Positions 7,432 through 10,511 of a DNA stretch of 10,511 nucleotides are shown piece by piece. The position numbers were made by a program, and so were the translations under genes. The stretch's first letter is position 1, and every line of letters begins with the position of its first letter. Origin of the DNA: an uncultured Clostridia bacterium (GTDB lineage Bacteria; Bacillota; Clostridia; Oscillospirales; CAG-272); assembly GCA_946641795.1 (NCBI GenBank), contig CAMPBZ010000025.1:1-10511 (forward strand), written 5' to 3'. Under the pieces are notes generated by a model that saw only the letters and a list, made by a program, of their open reading frames with translations, ran no database searches and was not told the DNA's origin.

Positions 7432-8412
7432 ATGGTACAAGCCCTTTTTTGGATCGCGGCGGCGTGGGCGGCTACGGTAGCCCTTTTGCCGGCCGTTATC
7501 AAATTCGCCTGGCGGATCGGCGCGCTGGATGTTCCGGGCGAGGCGCGCAGGATCCATCGGCAAAGCGTGCCGCGCATCGGTGGGCTTGCCTTTTTTTCGG
7601 TCTTCGTTGCGGCGGCGTTGCTCTCCGGCGCGGCGGATGCGCAATTTCGCTTTGCGCTTGCCGGAGCCGCGGTCGTTTTTACCGTCGGGTTTGTTGACGA
7701 TCTGGTCGGTCTGCCCGCTTGGGTCAAGTTCTTCTTTCAGGCGGTTGCGGCGGCATTCAGCATTGGCGGAATGCAAAACAAAACCTGGATCGGCGCTTTT
7801 GCGGCCTTTTTCTGGGTTTTGCTCCTGACCAACGCGCACAATCTGATCGACGGAATGGACGGCCTGTTTGCCGGAACGGCTATTTTGGAGTCGATCGGCC
7901 TTGCGGTCGCCTTTGTTTTTCTCGGCCGTTCGCCCCTCCTGCCGCTGTTGTTGGCGGCCACCTGTGTCGGGTTTTATCGGTTTAACCGTTCGCCGGCGCG
8001 TATTTTCGCAGGGGATTGCGGTTCGGGTAGCGTCGGTTTTCTTTTGGGAATGCTCTCGCTGCCGCTTTTCGCGGGGCAAAGCTGGGGGCTGGGTTTTCTG
8101 GCGCCGGTGTTTATTATGGGCTATCCGCTTGCCGACGTTGCCACCACCGTTTTGCGCCGCAGTCTTCGCCGCCGGCCGCTGTTTATGGCCGACCGCGGGC
8201 ATTTGCACCATCTGCTTTTCGATCTCGGCCTTTCCGGCCGGGTCTCCGCGGGACTTTTGCAGGGCGTGGGCGCGGCGGTAGCCCTGTTGGGCGAGCTTTT
8301 GATGCGCGTGGAGTTTGCGCCTTATGCCGCGGTTGTAAGCCTGTTGTGCGTTGCCGTTTTGCTGTTCGCGCGCCGGTTTGTCGTTCTGCGCTCCGGGCGA
8401 AAATTATTATAA
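7432..8412 (+). CDS. Undecaprenyl-phosphate sugar-1-phosphate transferase, WecA/TagO (MraY-like) family
   Basis: This 326-residue polytopic membrane enzyme belongs to glycosyltransferase family 4, whose members move a sugar-1-phosphate (usually GlcNAc-1-P from UDP-GlcNAc) onto undecaprenyl phosphate, starting wall teichoic acid or other surface glycan synthesis. Family motifs in order: VPRIGG at 46-51; the metal-binding pair D89-D90 in GFVDDLVGL; NAHNLIDGMDGL at 134-145, with N137 and D140 in the conserved loop; AGDCGSGSVGF from 193; and the cytoplasmic loop ADRGHLHHLL with H257, H259 and H260. The HxHH loop points to WecA/TagO rather than MraY proper. Many hydrophobic segments fit a polytopic fold. 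CGGGGAG (7418-7424) lies 7 nt before the ATG. A strong terminator stands just upstream, and no own promoter is evident. Sugar specificity cannot be read from the sequence, and no other glycan genes are visible here. Confidence 0.92.
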   Translation: MVQALFWIAAAWAATVALLPAVIKFAWRIGALDVPGEARRIHRQSVPRIGGLAFFSVFVAAALLSGAADAQFRFALAGAAVVFTVGFVDDLVGLPAWVKFFFQAVAAAFSIGGMQNKTWIGAFAAFFWVLLLTNAHNLIDGMDGLFAGTAILESIGLAVAFVFLGRSPLLPLLLAATCVGFYRFNRSPARIFAGDCGSGSVGFLLGMLSLPLFAGQSWGLGFLAPVFIMGYPLADVATTVLRRSLRRRPLFMADRGHLHHLLFDLGLSGRVSAGLLQGVGAAVALLGELLMRVEFAPYAAVVSLLCVAVLLFARRFVVLRSGRKLL

Positions 8413-8418
8413 AAACGG

Positions 8419-8447
8419 TTGATTTTTTCCGCTTTATATGGTAAAAT
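8419..8447 (+). promoter_or_regulatory. Extended -10 sigma-A promoter for the M3 peptidase / Lgt-family operon
   Basis: TTGATT (8419-8424) and TAAAAT (8442-8447) are 17 bp apart, and TGG (8439-8441) directly precedes the -10, giving the extended -10 form. It starts 7 nt after the stop of the sugar-phosphate transferase gene. Transcription should begin near 8454, leaving a leader of about 28 nt with a purine-rich ribosome binding site (GGGGGAA around 8469-8475). Confidence 0.82.
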
Positions 8448-8481
8448 ATAAATTAGAAATATAAAAAAGGGGGAAGCAAAA

Positions 8482-10131
8482 GTGAAAATTTGCAAACGGT
8501 TGCTTCTCCTTTTTTGCGTGCTTGCAATTCTCCTTTCCTCGCTTTCTTCCTGCACCGGCATTGTGTTGCTTTCCTCTCTTTTGCTGCGGCAACAGGAGCC
8601 GGAAATCACCAATCTTCCCGCAAGCGAAAAATATGCCTATACGCTTACCGAAACCGACCGCCAAACCTTTTTGGAGGCGCTGGATGCGGTGGAAACGCTG
8701 ATTTTGGTCAACAGTTCGGCAAACGAGACCGAGATCAACGCCGCCTGCGAAACAATGGAGAACGCCTACTATCACATTGCCACGCAAGCCGAACTCGCCT
8801 ACATCTACCATTGCCTGAATATGGCGGATGCGCAAAAAAGCGAGGCCTACCTTTACGCTTCCGCAATGCGATCGGATCTTTACACCGCCTACGAGGCAAC
8901 CTGCAAACGGATCGATGCCTCGGATGCCCCCGGCAGAGCCATCTTTTTTGCCGATTGGAGCCAGGCAGACCTGGAATGGATGCGCGGCTACTCCGAGGAG
9001 CATACCGCAATCAAACAGCAAAACGATCGCCTGTTGGTCTCCTACCGGTCGCTCTCCGATAGCGAGCGCTACGACCGCGCGCCGGAGTTCTATTTGCAGC
9101 TTATTGCAAACAACAACGCGATCGCGGCGCTCTACGGGTACGAAAACTACCTCGAATATGCCTACGACAAGGTTTACGAGCGTGATTATACGCCGCTGGA
9201 TGCCCAAATCATCCATCAGTCGGTCAAATCTATCCTGGCGCCGCTCTGCCAAACCACGCTGGCTCGCTTCCAGGAAGGATATGCAGCGCTGGGCTCCGAG
9301 GGGCGGGGAATTGTCCGCGCGCTTTTGGAAGGGGAGTACAGCCGCGCGTGGGAGCTTTTGGATGCCTACATTTCGTCCTTTCCCGCAGAAACGGAAGAGG
9401 ATATGAGAAGCCTGTTTCAAACCGACAATCACTTTTTGACCAGCGCGCAAAACGCCGATCCCGGCGCGTTTACCACCTACCTGGACGAATATGAACAGCC
9501 CGTTTGCTATTTCGGGCCGGGGTATCACGATGGCTTTACCGTCATCCACGAAATGGGGCATTATTTGAGCGCCTTCTATACGGCCGGGGATTTGCCAATG
9601 GACATTGCCGAAACGCAATCCCAGGCAAATGAATGGCTTTTTACGGCCTTTTTGGATCAAACCCTGCAAGACCGCGCGTTGGCGCAAACCATTTTCTATT
9701 ACCAACTGCATTCGGCTCTGCAATCCATCGTGCTGGCCTCGCTTGTTGACGAGTTTGAGCAAAGCGTTTATCAAAACGTGCCCGCGAGCGAAACAGAGTT
9801 CGATGCCCGGATGGAAGAAATTTGCCAGGGCTACGGCGGCGTGCAAACGGTGAAAACGCTGTTTGCCGACCCGTTGCGCTACTGGCGTCTGGTAACGCTG
9901 GAAAACCCCGGCTATTATATCAGCTATGCGTTCTCAATGCTGGCGGCCATCAATTTTTACCAGCTTGCCGGCGGAGGCTATTCCACAGCGCAAAGCGTGT
10001 ATCTCGATCTCGTCGCGCTGGATTTGGAAGAGGGCGAACCCTATTGCCTGTGGCTGGAAGAACAACACTTGAATACCCCGTTTGAGGAAAATTATTATCA
10101 GGAAATTGCCGGATTTGCAACTGCAAAATAA
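8482..10131 (+). CDS. Exported M3-family (oligoendopeptidase F-like) zinc metallopeptidase, predicted lipoprotein
   Basis: This 549-residue protein has a metallopeptidase core near its C-terminus. The zinc motif HEMGH (H356, E357, H360) is followed by ETQSQANE. By comparison with the E-A-P-S-Q-M-L-E signature of M3 enzymes, E377 is the likely third zinc ligand. NPGYYISYAFSMLAA at 475 onward fits the conserved C-terminal Tyr-rich loop and helix that shape the M3 active site. The rest is largely helical, as in this family, which cuts short peptides. Unlike most M3 enzymes it has a signal sequence: MKICKR, a hydrophobic run and a possible lipobox L21-S22-S23-C24. The stretch after the Cys is also hydrophobic, so an uncleaved anchor is an alternative. 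It starts at GTG behind a purine-rich Shine-Dalgarno site, has its own promoter, and the next gene follows after 20 nt, implying an operon. A role in digesting extracellular peptides is inference. Confidence 0.85.
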   Translation: MKICKRLLLLFCVLAILLSSLSSCTGIVLLSSLLLRQQEPEITNLPASEKYAYTLTETDRQTFLEALDAVETLILVNSSANETEINAACETMENAYYHIATQAELAYIYHCLNMADAQKSEAYLYASAMRSDLYTAYEATCKRIDASDAPGRAIFFADWSQADLEWMRGYSEEHTAIKQQNDRLLVSYRSLSDSERYDRAPEFYLQLIANNNAIAALYGYENYLEYAYDKVYERDYTPLDAQIIHQSVKSILAPLCQTTLARFQEGYAALGSEGRGIVRALLEGEYSRAWELLDAYISSFPAETEEDMRSLFQTDNHFLTSAQNADPGAFTTYLDEYEQPVCYFGPGYHDGFTVIHEMGHYLSAFYTAGDLPMDIAETQSQANEWLFTAFLDQTLQDRALAQTIFYYQLHSALQSIVLASLVDEFEQSVYQNVPASETEFDARMEEICQGYGGVQTVKTLFADPLRYWRLVTLENPGYYISYAFSMLAAINFYQLAGGGYSTAQSVYLDLVALDLEEGEPYCLWLEEQHLNTPFEENYYQEIAGFATAK

Positions 10132-10151
10132 GGCAGGGAAAGGAGTGCGCC

Positions 10152-10511
10152 GTGTACCCCGACCGGTTGTTTTGGAACATTGACTTTTACACCATCTTTT
10201 TGGGCGTGGGCTTTTTTGCCGCGGTCGTTCTTTTTCGTCTGCTTGCCGACCGCGCCAAATGCCCCGCAAAACTGCAAAACCTCTGCCTGGGAGCGGGCGT
10301 TGCCTCTATGGTGGGCGGCTATCTTTCGGCCGTGCTGTTTCAGGGGATCTATAACGCGATCGCCAGCGGGCGTTTTTCGCTCTCGCAGGAAACCGGCGCC
10401 ACCTTTTACGGCGGCCTGATCGGCGGCGCTGCCCCTTTTCTTTCCGTGTATTTCATTGCCGGGCGCTGGGCGCTCCCCCAAAAAGGGGATGCCCGCCGCG
10501 CTCTGCCGCAG
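10152..10511 (+). CDS. Prolipoprotein diacylglyceryl transferase (Lgt)-family membrane protein, N-terminal part
   Basis: 120 codons are visible before the window ends, so the gene is partial. The GTG at 10152 is chosen because AAAGGAG (10139-10145) lies 6 nt upstream and the protein then begins like Lgt proteins: a short lead (YPDRLFWNIDFYTIFLG), a first membrane helix at about 14-32, a second at about 44-67, and the signature ATFYGGLIGG at 83-92 leading into a third helix. In Lgt proteins the equivalent (F-H/Y-G-G-L-I-G-G) loop is part of the active site for moving diacylglycerol from phosphatidylglycerol to the lipobox Cys of prolipoproteins. The usual GAR(L/I)xY motif of the second helix appears here as GGYLSAV, so this may be a divergent paralogue. 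It is 20 nt downstream of the M3 peptidase gene, with no terminator between, so the two are probably co-transcribed. Confidence 0.75.
   Translation, partial: MYPDRLFWNIDFYTIFLGVGFFAAVVLFRLLADRAKCPAKLQNLCLGAGVASMVGGYLSAVLFQGIYNAIASGRFSLSQETGATFYGGLIGGAAPFLSVYFIAGRWALPQKGDARRALPQ

Noticed and set aside
7405..8211. A 268-codon - strand frame rich in Arg, Lys and Gln opposite the sugar-phosphate transferase
   Set aside because: The composition is what results from reading a hydrophobic membrane-protein gene backwards; there is no independent support.
8434..9846. A 470-codon open frame on the - strand opposite the M3 peptidase
   Set aside because: It overlaps a gene with clear zinc-peptidase motifs, and its own translation looks compositionally random.

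Overview
This window is a stretch of bacterial chromosome, most likely from an anaerobic Bacillota of class Clostridia. The evidence is the order dgt - dnaG - rpoD (the clostridial form of the macromolecular-synthesis operon), strong AGGAGG-type ribosome binding sites, use of TTG and GTG starts, and low-GC-style promoters (TTGACA-N17-TAAAAT) in a genome of roughly balanced to slightly GC-rich composition. All convincing genes lie on the + strand. I see no mobile element, CRISPR array, tRNA or rRNA. The species cannot be named from this sequence alone.

Layout. 1-216 is the C-terminal end of a dGTPase-like HD hydrolase. 262-2052 is DNA primase (TTG start). 2049-3233 is the housekeeping sigma-70 factor, overlapping primase by 4 nt. 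3234-3501 is the only sizeable non-coding gap. It holds a set of mutually exclusive inverted repeats, a perfect GC-rich palindrome of alternating purine-pyrimidine sequence, an A-tract and a consensus promoter. That promoter drives 3502-6279, a 925-residue lipoprotein that looks like an orphan ABC-type solute-binding protein with a long C-terminal extension containing a repeated motif. A strong intrinsic terminator follows at 6290-6321. Next come trpS (6349-7350), a second strong terminator (7360-7413), and a WecA/TagO-type polyprenyl-phosphate sugar-1-phosphate transferase (7432-8412). A second clear promoter (8419-8447) then leads into a predicted operon of an exported M3-family metallopeptidase (8482-10131) and an Lgt-family membrane protein that runs off the window (10152 onward).

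How the genes fit together. The left third is core replication and transcription machinery, probably one co-transcribed unit. The right two thirds is mostly envelope biology: two predicted lipoproteins, a lipid-linked-sugar initiating enzyme and a relative of the enzyme that lipidates lipoproteins, with trpS as a housekeeping gene between them. No ABC permease or ATPase gene accompanies the solute-binding protein within the window.

I do not see a convincing new defence or mobile system. The items most worth a second look are the orphan solute-binding lipoprotein with its repeated C-terminal module, the Z-DNA-prone palindrome just upstream of its promoter, the unusual export and compact active site of the M3 peptidase, and the atypical motif in the adjacent Lgt-family protein.
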